Shown: positions 1 through 8,182 of the stretch, piece by piece
Position numbering within the stretch: the first letter of the stretch is position 1
Layout: the number at the start of each line of letters is the position of its first letter
NCBI GenBank assembly: GCA_964387775.1
Contig: CAYLZO010000010.1
Span: 1-46,745, forward strand
From: CAYLZO01 sp964387775
GTDB lineage: Bacteria > Chloroflexota > Anaerolineae > JAAYZQ01
Reading direction: 5' to 3'
DNA: 46,745 nt
The notes under the pieces: generated by a model
Seen by the model: only the letters and a program-made list of their open reading frames with translations
What the model was told of the DNA's origin: nothing
The model's database searches: none
Translations under genes and position numbers: made by a program

Positions 1-358
1 AGGGTGCCGGGAAGGGGCTGTGGCGAATGGCGTTGCCGGTAGGCGCCCGCCGTACCCAATCGCCGCGCTTGTGGAGCCAGTCTTCCTCGCGGGCAGGGAC
101 CAGCACCGGCCGGATGCCGTGGCGGGCCAGCATGGCCTGGAAGTTGCGGTAGGGCGACCAGACGGCGTGGACGCCGTGATCGCCGCGAAAGCGCCAGCCC
201 GCCACTTCTACGATGTCGCCGCCGGCCACGCGCCCCCCGACGTAATCGGGATCGGCCTCCAGGACGAGGGGATGCAGGCCCCGCTCGGCCAGGTGCAGGG
301 CCGCCGCCAGCCCGGCCACGCCGGCGCCGACGATGGCGACGTCGTGTGTCTCAGCCAT
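1..358 (-). CDS. FAD-dependent oxidoreductase, N-terminal part (runs off the window)
   Basis: The first 119 codons of a flavoprotein are present; the rest lies beyond base 1. Residues 11-16 read GAGVAG, the dinucleotide-binding GxGxxG of a Rossmann fold, after a beta strand (VAIV) and before a helix that ends in an acidic residue of the second strand (LVLEAD). A GGR motif follows near residue 45 and a DHGVHAVW stretch near residue 65, as in phytoene desaturase/amine oxidase-type FAD enzymes. The ATG at 358 overlaps the end of the upstream reductase gene by 8 bases, so the two are probably translationally coupled. The substrate is unknown. Carotenoid, sterol-like or other isoprenoid oxidoreduction is possible but only inferred from family and neighbours. 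Confidence 0.8.
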   Translation of the reverse strand, partial: MAETHDVAIVGAGVAGLAAALHLAERGLHPLVLEADPDYVGGRVAGGDIVEVAGWRFRGDHGVHAVWSPYRNFQAMLARHGIRPVLVPAREEDWLHKRGDWVRRAPTGNAIRHSPFPAP

Positions 359-1421
359 CGCGCCTCAGGCTCACGTCCCACTCGGCAGCGGCGTGGTCCA
401 AGAAGGCCCGGGGATCGAGGGCGGCGGCCGGGGCCAGGACCCCGGCCCGGTCGTAGCCGGGCTGGGCCAGACGTGCGGCGGTGTAGGCGACGATCTCGGC
501 CGTAAGGTCATAGACGCCCCGGCCGGTGAGGGTCATCGCCTGGGCTTTGCCGCTTCCCTGGACCTCGACCTTGACCGCAAAGGGCGCTGCGCTTCGCACG
601 CCGGCCTCGGGAGGAGGAGAGACCCGAGTGATCAACACCTCGACCAGTTGACCCACGGGACCCCGTGCCAGCCGGGCAAAGAGAGGCACCAGGATCGGCG
701 CCCAGAAGCGCGCCCCCGCCGAGATCGTCAGCCAGGCGGTCACCCGTCGCGCCGGCAGGTGGCCGGGCACGGTCACGATCTCGCTGCTGGGGAAGGAAAG
801 GGCGTGGCGCGTTCCGGCGGGCAACTCGAAGCGGCGCGTCTCCCCGCCGGGGCGTTCTTTCACCCAGGCGCCGTCGCGGTAGGCGAGCCACGACGTCGCC
901 AGGGAGCGGACCGCCGAGCGCCGCGTGCCGAGGCTGGAGCCCCCGCCGCCGATGTCATAGACCACGCGGACCTCTGCCGACTCGGGGTCCAGGTCCCGGG
1001 CCAGGATGGCTGCCGCACAGTCGGCCAGGGCGACTTCGAAGGCACAGGCGGGCACAATGGCGGCGCCGGTGCGCCGGGCCAGGTCGTCGTAGCCTTGCAG
1101 GCGATAAACGTAACCCAGCTCGTTGGTCGTGTCCAGGTAGCGGGCCCCGTGCCGCACCGCCTCGGCGACGACGGGCTCGCCCAGGTCGGTAAAGGGGCCG
1201 GCGCAGTTGGCCAGGACGTGGGTTCCTTCAAAGAGGGCGGGCAGTGTTGCGGCCTGGGTCGCATCGACCACAACCCAAGGTGGGTCGCCGGGCAAGGAAT
1301 CGGCGAGGCGGGCCAACTTTTCCGGCGAGCGCCCGGCCAGGCGCAGCCGCAGGCCGCGGCGGCTCAATGCCTGGGCCACCAGCCGGCCGGTGTAGCCTGT
1401 GGCGCCAAAGAGGGTGATCAC
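351..1421 (-). CDS. Saccharopine dehydrogenase-like NAD(P)-binding reductase (trans-acting enoyl reductase type)
   Basis: A 356-residue protein that starts with a Rossmann fold: residues 6-12 read GATGYTG, followed by a helix (LVAQALSRRG) and LAGRS. These are typical of saccharopine dehydrogenase-like proteins that include trans-acting enoyl reductases of lipid biosynthesis. I chose the GTG at 1421 because it opens exactly at the Rossmann strand and lies 5 bp after the stop of the radical SAM gene. An open frame continues upstream to 1805, but that part is the shadow of the radical SAM gene. The family acts on varied substrates, from polyketide-type lipids to imines, so the reaction cannot be named. 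The three adjacent genes look like one operon. Confidence 0.8.
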   Translation of the reverse strand: MITLFGATGYTGRLVAQALSRRGLRLRLAGRSPEKLARLADSLPGDPPWVVVDATQAATLPALFEGTHVLANCAGPFTDLGEPVVAEAVRHGARYLDTTNELGYVYRLQGYDDLARRTGAAIVPACAFEVALADCAAAILARDLDPESAEVRVVYDIGGGGSSLGTRRSAVRSLATSWLAYRDGAWVKERPGGETRRFELPAGTRHALSFPSSEIVTVPGHLPARRVTAWLTISAGARFWAPILVPLFARLARGPVGQLVEVLITRVSPPPEAGVRSAAPFAVKVEVQGSGKAQAMTLTGRGVYDLTAEIVAYTAARLAQPGYDRAGVLAPAAALDPRAFLDHAAAEWDVSLRRDG

Positions 1422-1426
1422 GAGCG

Positions 1427-2497
1427 CTATCCCGGCGCGTAGCTCGCCAGTCGCCCCCGGCGGCTGGCCCGGTAGCGCAGCCACTCGCCCAGGTGCGACA
1501 GGGGCTGGGCCTGCATCAACGAAGGCTCGGCGTAACACTGTTGGAAGCAACTGGTGCAGACTCGAGGGGGCTCGCCATAGACGTCGGCCGCCAGACGTTG
1601 CACCCGGGGCCACGATTCGACTTCGAGCAGGTTGCAGGGGCGTCCCCCGTGGCTGTAGCCGCCCTTTTCGATGGGCCAGCAGGGATAGACCAGGTCGCCG
1701 TTGGGCATCACGCGCGGCACCAGCACCGGGTAGCAGGAATAGGGTTGCAGGTCGAGCACGGTTTGCAGGTAGGCCTCGCTGGCCAGGATGGGGGCGCCCC
1801 GCCACTTTTGGGCGACGAGGGATTGCAGGAACGCCCGATACTCGTCGGAGGTGAGCAGCTCGTAGCGGGGCCAGTTATTGGCTGCCTGGGGCGAGAAGGA
1901 GACCAGCAGGCCAGCCTCGGCGCAGAAATCGACGAGGTTCTGCGCCTCGGGCAGGGTCTCGGGGCTGAGCACGCAGTTGGCGACCATCTGGAGGCTGAAT
2001 TCGCGCTGGCGGCGGGCGTAGGTCCGCACGTTGTCGAGGATGGCCTCGGCAGCGGCGAGGGGCACGCGGGAGATGTGGCTGATGAGCGCCGGGTCGGTCG
2101 AATCGAGGCTGACCACCAGGCGGTCGATGTGGGACAGGACCTCCTCGTGTTCGGCCAGGAGCGAGCCGTTGGTCTGCAAGGTGAGGTGGCGAAAGCCCAG
2201 GTCGCGGCGGGCGTGGGCCACCAGCGCCTCGATGTCGGGATAGAGCAGGGGTTCGCCGCCGGTCAGGATGAGGGCGTCGGTGCCGGAGCGGACGGTACGC
2301 AGCAGGCTTCGCGCAGCGTCGAGGGGCAGGGGCGCATCGGCCAGGGCATTTTTCTCAGCGCCAAAGTCTTCGCAATAGGCACAGTTCAGGTTGCAGTGGG
2401 CAGAGAGGTAGTAGGTCACGACCAGCGGCCGCAGCAGGCGATTGCCGCGCAGCAACTTGAAGAGATTCACCAGATAGTTCAAGGCCGAGGAACTCAC
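1427..2497 (-). CDS. Radical SAM protein with SPASM-like C-terminal cysteines
   Basis: A 356-residue radical SAM enzyme. Cys35, Cys39 and Cys42 form the CX3CX2C motif that binds the 4Fe-4S cluster used to cleave S-adenosylmethionine, and LTGGEPLL a little later is the SAM-contacting GGE motif. The C-terminal third has cysteines in YSCYP, YPCWP and CTSCFQQC contexts, as in SPASM-type auxiliary cluster domains. The frame stays open to an ATG at 2602, but that start would place a 43-nt perfect palindrome (2553-2595) in the coding region. I therefore prefer the GTG at 2497, although I see no clear Shine-Dalgarno sequence. Its substrate is not evident. Tight linkage to a reductase and an FAD oxidoreductase suggests a shared small-molecule or lipid pathway. 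Confidence 0.78.
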   Translation of the reverse strand: MSSSALNYLVNLFKLLRGNRLLRPLVVTYYLSAHCNLNCAYCEDFGAEKNALADAPLPLDAARSLLRTVRSGTDALILTGGEPLLYPDIEALVAHARRDLGFRHLTLQTNGSLLAEHEEVLSHIDRLVVSLDSTDPALISHISRVPLAAAEAILDNVRTYARRQREFSLQMVANCVLSPETLPEAQNLVDFCAEAGLLVSFSPQAANNWPRYELLTSDEYRAFLQSLVAQKWRGAPILASEAYLQTVLDLQPYSCYPVLVPRVMPNGDLVYPCWPIEKGGYSHGGRPCNLLEVESWPRVQRLAADVYGEPPRVCTSCFQQCYAEPSLMQAQPLSHLGEWLRYRASRRGRLASYAPG

Positions 2498-2552
2498 CGA
2501 TGGCAGCGCTTTGCTCGGATCATAGGATCGTAAAGGGCGCGCGAGGTCAAGA

Positions 2553-2595
2553 GGCCGGTGCTGCGCCAAGGGGTCCCCTTGGCGCAGCACCGGCC
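2553..2595. terminator. 43-nt perfect palindrome, probable transcription stop after the PA14 gene
   Basis: Two 21-base arms are separated by a single T. The structure lies 8 bases after the stop codon of the minus-strand PA14 gene and before the preferred start of the next gene. There is no clean T-run after the stem on either strand, so it is terminator-like rather than a textbook intrinsic terminator. Confidence 0.5.
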
Positions 2596-2603
2596 CTTTC
2601 ATT

Positions 2604-4898
2604 CTATGGGCGCTCCGAGTTGCGGCGCCTCCAGGCGAACAGGCCCAGGAAGGCCAGGCCCACCAGGACGATCAAGAGGACAATGCCCGCGATGGTCACG
2701 ATGAGGCCCAGGATGCTGCGGGCAGGCTGCGTCCGCTCGATCTGTGGCGTGATCGTGGGCACGGCCGTGGGCTGCGCCTCGACCGCCTTTTCCTCTTCCG
2801 CTGCGGGTGCTTCTTCTTCGATCTCGGCGATGGCTTCCGTGGGCATCTCGGCCGGCGGCTCGGTCGCTTCGCGCACGGTGACGCCGGGCTGGTCGCTCAG
2901 GGCCGTGCCGGCATCGGGGGTCGGCGGCGCCGCTTCCAGGGCCCGCTCTTCTTGAGGCGGCGCCTCTGCGAATGGCGTGATCCTCCACGCCTCCACCTCC
3001 CCTGCCGGCCCTTGGGCCAGGACCCGGCCCGAGGCGTCCAGGAAGAAGAAGGTCCGCTGGACGTTGCGGTCCTCCCTCGAGCCCGGCATCTCGCTGCGGG
3101 GCACGCGCACGAGTACGCGGCTGGGCTCGACGACGTCTTCTCCCGGTGCAGCCCGTTCATCCAGGGCCAGGGTGAGCCAGATCGAGACCGCCTCGTTGCG
3201 GTACACGAGAGAGCCAATTCGTAGTTCGTCGTCGGCGCGCCCCGGCACGAGGTTGACGCCGATCACGATCTCTTGCTGCCAATTCACGGGGGGCGGGGCG
3301 TCGCCGAACCACTCGCTCCATGCCGCCTGGCTATCCAGGACCAGGAACGCGGGTTCCGGCACGGCCGCCCGCACCTCGGGCCAAGGGATCGGGGAGAAGC
3401 TGACCTGCGCCAGCGGAGGCAGGATCTGATAGGCCGCCTCCGTCTCAAAGCCGGTGCTGACACTCCGCGCCACGACGATGCCGGAGGGCAGCCCCTCCCA
3501 CCCCTCGTCGTCCGGGAGTGCGACCTGCACGGTGAAACGCCCGGCAGCGTTGGCCTGAACCTGAGCCAAAGGCTGCGGGGATTGTGGCCTGGGCAGCGGA
3601 CGTTTCAGGAAGAGGTCGACCGGGGTGTTGGCCGGCCAGCCGCGGCCCGTGACGGTAAAGGGCTGGCCCAAAGGCCCGGCATCGGGATCGACAAAGATGT
3701 CGGCGCCGGGCAGCGGGGTGAGGGTGGGTGGAACGGGTGTCGGCGGGATCGGGGTATCGGTAGCCGTCGGGACGGGGGTGGGCTGGGTCAGATAGACCCA
3801 CCCGACCTGGATCATGGCTTCGCCCAGGTGCTCGTAGTACTCGACGCGCAGGTCGTGATTGCCGGCGGGCACGTTCGCCTGTGCTTCGTGGGTGCCGCGG
3901 CCGTCGGACCAGGCGTCGATGACGCGTGTACCGTCTACCCACAGGCGCACACCGTCGTCCGATTCGGCGACAAAGCGGTAGGTGCCGGAGCGCTCAAAGT
4001 TCACGCGGCGCGTCCACCGCACCGAGAAATTGTCGGCGGGCAGGTCGGCGCGGGGCGCACCGGTGCCCCAGTTAAAGTTGATGTTGGCGTCACCGCGCTG
4101 GAAAACGGGCAGGCCGGAAAGATCGCGTGTGGCATAATAGCTGCCCTGCCAGCCCTCGAACTGGGTCACCCGCTCCCAGTTGAGGCGGGCCCGGGCTCCG
4201 CCCAGGCCGTTGTAGTAATCGAGTTGGATGTGGGCTTGGCCCCTGAGGTAGAGGTCGCGCGTGAATTCGCGGGGCGGGCCGTCGGACCAGGCGTCGATCA
4301 GCAATTGGCCGTCGATCCACAGCCGCGCGCCGTCGTCCACCAGGACGTGGAAGCGATAATTGCCCTCGTCAAAGGTCCAGTTGCGGCTCCAGCGGGCCGA
4401 CCAGTTCTCGCTGGGCATGCCGGGAGCCGGGGGCGTGCCCGGTGCAAAGTCAAAGTCTACGACCTTGTCGTTGCGCACGACGACTGGCGGCGGCTGCAAC
4501 GAAGGATTGTCATAGTATTCGCCACGCCAGTCGGTGATGGTCACCGGGGTGGGCGTCGCTGTCGGCTGTGGCGTGGCCGTGGGTTGCGGGGTGGCCGTGG
4601 GCGGCACGGGGGTGAACGTCGCGGTGGGCGGCACAGCCGTCGGCGTCGAGCTGGGCGTCGCCGTAGGCGGCAGCGGTGTCGGCGTGGCGGTCGGTTCGGG
4701 GCTCTCTGTCGGCGTGGGCGACAGCAGCGTCGGCGAGGGTGAGGGTGACGCAGTAGGCGTTGGCGTATCCTGGCCCGCGACGCCGGTGGGCGTGGGGGGT
4801 GGTGTGGGCTCCAAGAGATCGTAGGGGCTGCAGGCCGCGACGAGCGCCAGGATGCCGACGATGGCAAGCACGATAGAGTACGAAAGACGTTTCTTCAC
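2604..4898 (-). CDS. Double-PA14 lipoprotein with Pro/Thr-rich tether and C-terminal membrane anchor
   Basis: 764 residues. Residues 1-22 form a lipoprotein signal peptide ending in LVAA, and Cys23 would be lipidated. About 90 residues of Pro/Thr/Ser-rich repeats (PTATP-type) follow as a wall-spanning tether. Two PA14 domains come next (roughly 125-245 and 250-370), each with an ARLWIDG/VRLWVDG strand followed by an IDAWSDG stretch; PA14 domains bind carbohydrates. A second Pro/Thr linker, a region resembling a beta-sandwich, an acidic stretch and a hydrophobic helix with the basic tail WRRRNSERP complete the protein. The GTG start has a strong AAGGAGGT at 4910-4917. A promoter lies at 5060-5088 and a long palindrome sits in the leader. 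Likely role: surface glycan binding. It carries no catalytic domain that I recognise. Confidence 0.85.
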   Translation of the reverse strand: MKKRLSYSIVLAIVGILALVAACSPYDLLEPTPPPTPTGVAGQDTPTPTASPSPSPTLLSPTPTESPEPTATPTPLPPTATPSSTPTAVPPTATFTPVPPTATPQPTATPQPTATPTPVTITDWRGEYYDNPSLQPPPVVVRNDKVVDFDFAPGTPPAPGMPSENWSARWSRNWTFDEGNYRFHVLVDDGARLWIDGQLLIDAWSDGPPREFTRDLYLRGQAHIQLDYYNGLGGARARLNWERVTQFEGWQGSYYATRDLSGLPVFQRGDANINFNWGTGAPRADLPADNFSVRWTRRVNFERSGTYRFVAESDDGVRLWVDGTRVIDAWSDGRGTHEAQANVPAGNHDLRVEYYEHLGEAMIQVGWVYLTQPTPVPTATDTPIPPTPVPPTLTPLPGADIFVDPDAGPLGQPFTVTGRGWPANTPVDLFLKRPLPRPQSPQPLAQVQANAAGRFTVQVALPDDEGWEGLPSGIVVARSVSTGFETEAAYQILPPLAQVSFSPIPWPEVRAAVPEPAFLVLDSQAAWSEWFGDAPPPVNWQQEIVIGVNLVPGRADDELRIGSLVYRNEAVSIWLTLALDERAAPGEDVVEPSRVLVRVPRSEMPGSREDRNVQRTFFFLDASGRVLAQGPAGEVEAWRITPFAEAPPQEERALEAAPPTPDAGTALSDQPGVTVREATEPPAEMPTEAIAEIEEEAPAAEEEKAVEAQPTAVPTITPQIERTQPARSILGLIVTIAGIVLLIVLVGLAFLGLFAWRRRNSERP

Positions 4899-4929
4899 CT
4901 TTTCTATGACCTCCTTGATAACAAGTCTC

Positions 4930-5001
4930 GGTAGTGGTAAGGTGTTGACTGATGGGGGCGGGATTTATCCCGCCCCCATCAGTCAACGTGTAACCACTAC
5001 C
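4930..5001. repeat. Nested palindrome P1 in the leader of the PA14 gene
   Basis: An outer inverted repeat (GGTAGTGGTAA on the left, TAACCACTACC on the right) encloses a perfect inner inverted repeat of two 21-base arms (4944-4964 and 4967-4987) with a TT loop. It lies between the promoter at 5060-5088 and the ribosome-binding site at 4910-4917, so a transcript would carry it as a hairpin of about 30 bp. The same outer arms recur at 5163-5234, and the left half recurs at 33948. Confidence 0.85.
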
Positions 5002-5059
5002 CAAGTCCCATAGAATAGACGCGGACTCGGGGCATTTTGTTCCAAAACTCGCCAACGAC

Positions 5060-5088
5060 AGTATAACACAGTCGGCCCCAGCTAGCAA
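5060..5088 (-). promoter_or_regulatory. Sigma70-type promoter for the PA14 gene
   Basis: On the minus strand, a -35 TTGCTA (5083-5088) and a -10 TATACT (5060-5065) are separated by 17 bp. Transcription would start near 5053 and give a leader of about 155 nt containing palindrome P1. Confidence 0.6.
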
Positions 5089-5162
5089 AGGGATTTTTGG
5101 CAAGCGCGCTTTGTTCTGCAATGACAAATGCATTCCAACAGCGCTACGGGAATAACTTGCCC

Positions 5163-5234
5163 GGTAGTGGTAACATGGTAAGTGATAATGTGGGGGACGT
5201 CCCCCACATTATCACTTACTACGTAACCACTACC
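5163..5234. repeat. Nested palindrome P2
   Basis: The outer arms GGTAGTGGTAAC and GTAACCACTACC match those of P1. The inner part is a perfect 42-nt palindrome (5178-5219) with a different sequence from P1. Its centre, TGGGGGACGTCCCCCA, resembles the centre of the palindrome at 10291-10321. It lies upstream of the PA14 promoter, in the 591-bp gap between the PA14 and nfnB genes. The rest of that gap (5235-5434) shows no gene or RNA that I can recognise. Confidence 0.85.
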
Positions 5235-5428
5235 ACTTGCCCAATGTATGCTCGAGACGGATGGTCAGGACCCTCCCCGAACCAGTGTATCACGAAGAGT
5301 GTCCTTCAACCGCTGTGTTCCGTTGGAAACAAAGTTGGGCTTCGTTGGATTGGGTTGGAATCGTGTTGGAACCGCCAAGCGCGATCCCGATTCGGGGCGC
5401 GAGCGAGGGCTTGTGCGACGGAATCTAG

Positions 5429-5468
5429 AAAGAAAACCGTCCCCGATCCGTGCGAATCGGGGACGGTT
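5429..5468 (-). terminator. Intrinsic terminator of nfnA-nfnB
   Basis: On the minus strand, a GC-rich stem (AACCGTCCCCGAT pairing with ATCGGGGACGGTT) is followed by TTTCTTTC. It begins about 20 bases after the nfnB stop codon. Confidence 0.8.
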
Positions 5469-5489
5469 AGGGTTGCGGTTGTTCGATCG

Positions 5490-6968
5490 TCAGTTGGCCG
5501 CAGCCACGGCCATAGCCTCCACCTCCGGCACGGCTTCCCCACTGAGGAAGCGGTCGATGTCGGCGGCGGCCCGCTTGCCGGCGCCCATGGCCGAGATGAC
5601 GGTGGCCGCGCCGGTGACGATGTCGCCGCCGGCCCACACCCGGTCCTTGGTCGTCTTGCCCGTCTCCTCGTCGGCCACGACGGTGCCCCACTTGGTCCGC
5701 TCCAGGCCGCCGGCGTCGGTAAAGACGAGCGGGTTGGGCCGTGTGCCCAGGGCCATGATGACCATGTCCACGTCCATGTCGAACTCGGAGCCCTCGATGG
5801 GCAGCGGGCGGCGGCGGCCGCTGGCGTCGGGCTCGCCCAGTTTCATGCGGATGCAGCGCATGCCGCGCACCCAGCCCTTGTCGCCGCCATAGATCTCGAC
5901 GGGGTTGGTAAGAAAGTCGAAAATGACGCCTTCTTCCTCGGCGTGGTGGACCTCCTCGGCGCGGGCCGGGACCTCGGCTGCCGAGCGGCGGTAGACGATG
6001 TGCACCGCCTCGGCGCCCAGGCGCAGGGCGCTGCGGGCCGCGTCCATGGCCACGTTGCCGGCGCCGATCACGGCCACCTTGTCGCCGACCTTGACCGGCG
6101 TGTCCCACTCGGGGAAGAGGTAGGCCTTCATCAGATTGACGCGGGTCAGAAATTCGTTGGCCGAATAGACCCCGTTATAGTTTTCGCCCGGAATGTGGAT
6201 GAACATCGGCAGGCCGGCGCCGGTCCCCAAAAAGATGGCGTCGTAGCCTTGCTCGGTCAGCAGTTCGTCCAGGGTGTAGGTCTTGCCCACGACGACGTCC
6301 ATTTGAACCTCGACGCCCAGGCTCTTGACGTAGTCGACCTCGGCGTGGACGACGTGTTTGGGCAGGCGGAACTCGGGGATGCCATAGATCAGCACGCCGC
6401 CGGGGGCGTGCAGCGACTCAAAAATGGTGACCTGGTGGCCAAAGCGGGCCAGCTCGCCGGCGCAAGTCAGCCCCGCCGGGCCGCAGCCGATGACGGCCAC
6501 TTTTTTGCCCGTGGAGGACGGCGGATCGGGCGGCGGCGACGGGTGTGCCAGGTCCCAATCGGCCACGTAGCGCTCCAGGCGGCCGATAGCCACCGGCTCG
6601 CGCTTTTTGCCCATCACGCAGAATGCCTCGCACTGGGTCTCCTGGGGGCAGACCCGGCCGCAGACCGCCGGCAGGGCGTTGTCGCCCTTGAGCGAGCGCG
6701 CGGCCGCCGGCAGGTCGCCTTCCTTGATGTACTTGATGAACCCCGGAATGTCCACCTCCACCGGGCAGCCCTCGACGCACTTGGGCCGCTTGCACTCCAG
6801 GCAGCGCAGAGCCTCGCGCAAGGCCGACTCTTCGGAGTAGCCCAGTGCCACCTCGTCGAAATTGCCGGCGCGTTTCTGGGGGTCCTGGGCGGGCATGGGC
6901 TGGCGGGGCAGCTTCATGCTCTCGTGCTTGGGCATGTTGCGCAGTTCTTCCAACACCATCGTCATCAT
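5490..6968 (-). CDS. nfnB: NfnB / GltA-type NAD(P)-dependent flavoprotein (electron-bifurcating transhydrogenase large subunit)
   Basis: 492 residues. The N-terminal region has two 4Fe-4S cysteine clusters (CLECKRPKCVEGCP, and CGRVCPQETQCEAFC). Two Rossmann domains follow: an FAD-binding GCGPAGLTCAG and an NADPH-binding GAGNVAMDAARSALR. This is the architecture of the glutamate synthase small subunit. Here it is paired with an NfnA-type protein rather than a glutamate synthase large subunit, which favours NfnB of NADH-dependent reduced ferredoxin:NADP+ oxidoreductase over a true GltA/GltD. The usual annotation would be homotetrameric NADPH-dependent glutamate synthase. The start at 6968 follows GGAG by 3 bases; the next ATG (6965) is better spaced. 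The gap to nfnA is 18 bp. Confidence 0.9.
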   Translation of the reverse strand: MMTMVLEELRNMPKHESMKLPRQPMPAQDPQKRAGNFDEVALGYSEESALREALRCLECKRPKCVEGCPVEVDIPGFIKYIKEGDLPAAARSLKGDNALPAVCGRVCPQETQCEAFCVMGKKREPVAIGRLERYVADWDLAHPSPPPDPPSSTGKKVAVIGCGPAGLTCAGELARFGHQVTIFESLHAPGGVLIYGIPEFRLPKHVVHAEVDYVKSLGVEVQMDVVVGKTYTLDELLTEQGYDAIFLGTGAGLPMFIHIPGENYNGVYSANEFLTRVNLMKAYLFPEWDTPVKVGDKVAVIGAGNVAMDAARSALRLGAEAVHIVYRRSAAEVPARAEEVHHAEEEGVIFDFLTNPVEIYGGDKGWVRGMRCIRMKLGEPDASGRRRPLPIEGSEFDMDVDMVIMALGTRPNPLVFTDAGGLERTKWGTVVADEETGKTTKDRVWAGGDIVTGAATVISAMGAGKRAAADIDRFLSGEAVPEVEAMAVAAAN

Positions 6969-6986
6969 CGTCTCCTTACCAATTGC

Positions 6987-7826
6987 CTAGCCGCCACACT
7001 GGCAGTCGTGTTCCCACTTTTCGATGGCCTGCTGCTCCTGCTCCAGGTAGATGCGCTGGCGGGCCAGGAGCTGGTCCCAGTCCACCTCGTAGCCGTCAAA
7101 CTCGGGGCCGTCGACGCACACAAAGCGGGTCTGGCCGCCCACCTCGACGCGGCAGGCGCCGCACATCCCAGTGCCATCGACCATGATCGAGTTGAGGCTG
7201 ACTTCCATGGGCACGCCAAAGGGCTGGCCGGTGAGGGCGCAGAATTTCATCATGATGGCCGGGCCGATGGCCCAGATGCGGTCGATGGGCTGGCCGGCTT
7301 CCAGTTTTTCCTTCATGGGGATGGTGACCAGGGCTTTGCGGCCGTAGGACCCGTCGTCGGTGCAGACGATCAGCTCGTCGCTGACGGCCCGCATCTTGTC
7401 TTCCCAGAAAAGCAGGTCCTTGTTGCGGGCGCCGATGATCGAGACGACGGTGTTGCCCACCTCCTTCAGGTCGCGGGCGATGGGATAGACGGGCGCGATG
7501 CCCACGCCGCCGCCGACGCAGAGCACGGTGCCGAAATTCTCGACGTGACTGGGCTCACCCAGAGGGCCGGTAAAGCTGGCCAGGTGGTCGCCCACCTGCA
7601 TGGTGCCCATCTCGATCGTCGTCTTGCCCACCTCTTGCACGACGAGGGTGATCGAACCCCGCTCGCGGTCATAGTCGGCGATGGTCAGCGGGATGCGCTC
7701 CCCCTCTTTGTGAAGACGGATAATCACAAATTGACCGGCCTGGGCTTTGCGCGCGACAACGGGGGCCCGGACCTCGTACAACTTGGTGACAGGTGCCAAG
7801 TCTTCTTTGGCTATGATTTCATACAC
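6987..7826 (-). CDS. nfnA: NfnA / sulfide dehydrogenase-like FAD/NAD-binding subunit
   Basis: 279 residues of the dihydroorotate dehydrogenase electron-transfer subunit (PyrK-like) family: an FAD-binding barrel (RIPLTIADYD), an NAD-binding domain (CVGGGVGIAPVYPIAR) and a C-terminal 2Fe-2S segment with DGTGMCGAC and a later VCVDGPEF. In Nfn complexes this subunit carries the FAD that takes electrons from NADH and a 2Fe-2S cluster bound by three Cys and one Asp; all four candidate ligands are visible here. I chose the GTG at 7826 because AAGGAGG (7834-7840) lies 7 bases upstream; the ATG at 7844 would overlap that site. With NfnB it should couple NADH and reduced ferredoxin to NADP+ reduction in the cytoplasm. 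Confidence 0.9.
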   Translation of the reverse strand: MYEIIAKEDLAPVTKLYEVRAPVVARKAQAGQFVIIRLHKEGERIPLTIADYDRERGSITLVVQEVGKTTIEMGTMQVGDHLASFTGPLGEPSHVENFGTVLCVGGGVGIAPVYPIARDLKEVGNTVVSIIGARNKDLLFWEDKMRAVSDELIVCTDDGSYGRKALVTIPMKEKLEAGQPIDRIWAIGPAIMMKFCALTGQPFGVPMEVSLNSIMVDGTGMCGACRVEVGGQTRFVCVDGPEFDGYEVDWDQLLARQRIYLEQEQQAIEKWEHDCQCGG

Positions 7827-7905
7827 GCTGATGCCTCCTTGCATACTCGCGCTACAGCGACAGCCTCAAGGCCTTGGATGGGAAGGCCTTGCTTGAACCG
7901 GGCTG

Positions 7906-7934
7906 ATTATAGCCCTCAAAAGGACCGCTGTCAA
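7906..7934 (-). promoter_or_regulatory. Consensus sigma70-type promoter for nfnA-nfnB
   Basis: On the minus strand, a perfect -35 TTGACA (7929-7934), a 17-bp spacer and a perfect -10 TATAAT (7906-7911). The leader of about 70 nt contains two copies of AAGGCCTT that can pair. Confidence 0.85.
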
Positions 7935-7960
7935 GAAACTGGACAATCCCTGCCGACTCG

Positions 7961-8182
7961 CTACAGCCGCTCGCCCAGCTCGGCGATGCCCCGCAGCACG
8001 CCCAGGATGCTGATGCCCAGCTTGACCCACTCGCCGGGCGGCACCGCTTGCAGGGAGAGTCCCGGCTCTTCCTCCTGCTCCTGGGGCATTTCTACGCCCC
8101 GGGTAAAGAGATAGCCGCCAACGGCCCCCAGCGCCGCGCCGAGAACTGCACCGATGACTACGCTTTTCTGTTTGGGATTCAT
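7961..8182 (-). CDS. Small glycine-rich membrane protein, function unknown
   Basis: 73 residues. Residues 8-26 (GAVLGAALGAVGGYLF) form a glycine-zipper-like transmembrane helix, followed by a short acidic stretch (QEQEEE) and an amphipathic C-terminal helix. The ATG overlaps the stop of the upstream small gene (ATGA), so the two are likely translated together. I do not recognise a family. The glycine-zipper helix suggests oligomerisation in the membrane. Confidence 0.65.
   Translation of the reverse strand: MNPKQKSVVIGAVLGAALGAVGGYLFTRGVEMPQEQEEEPGLSLQAVPPGEWVKLGISILGVLRGIAELGERL

Noticed and set aside
5235..5434. Possible RNA gene or riboswitch in the long gap before nfnB
   Set aside because: I found no tRNA cloverleaf, no known riboswitch core and no convincing promoter; nothing to support a call.
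5097..8114. 1005-codon open frame on the plus strand opposite nfnA-nfnB
   Set aside because: It runs antisense to two well-recognised genes with a consensus promoter and terminator; its His/Asp/Gly/Ala-rich composition is the usual shadow of GC-rich coding DNA.
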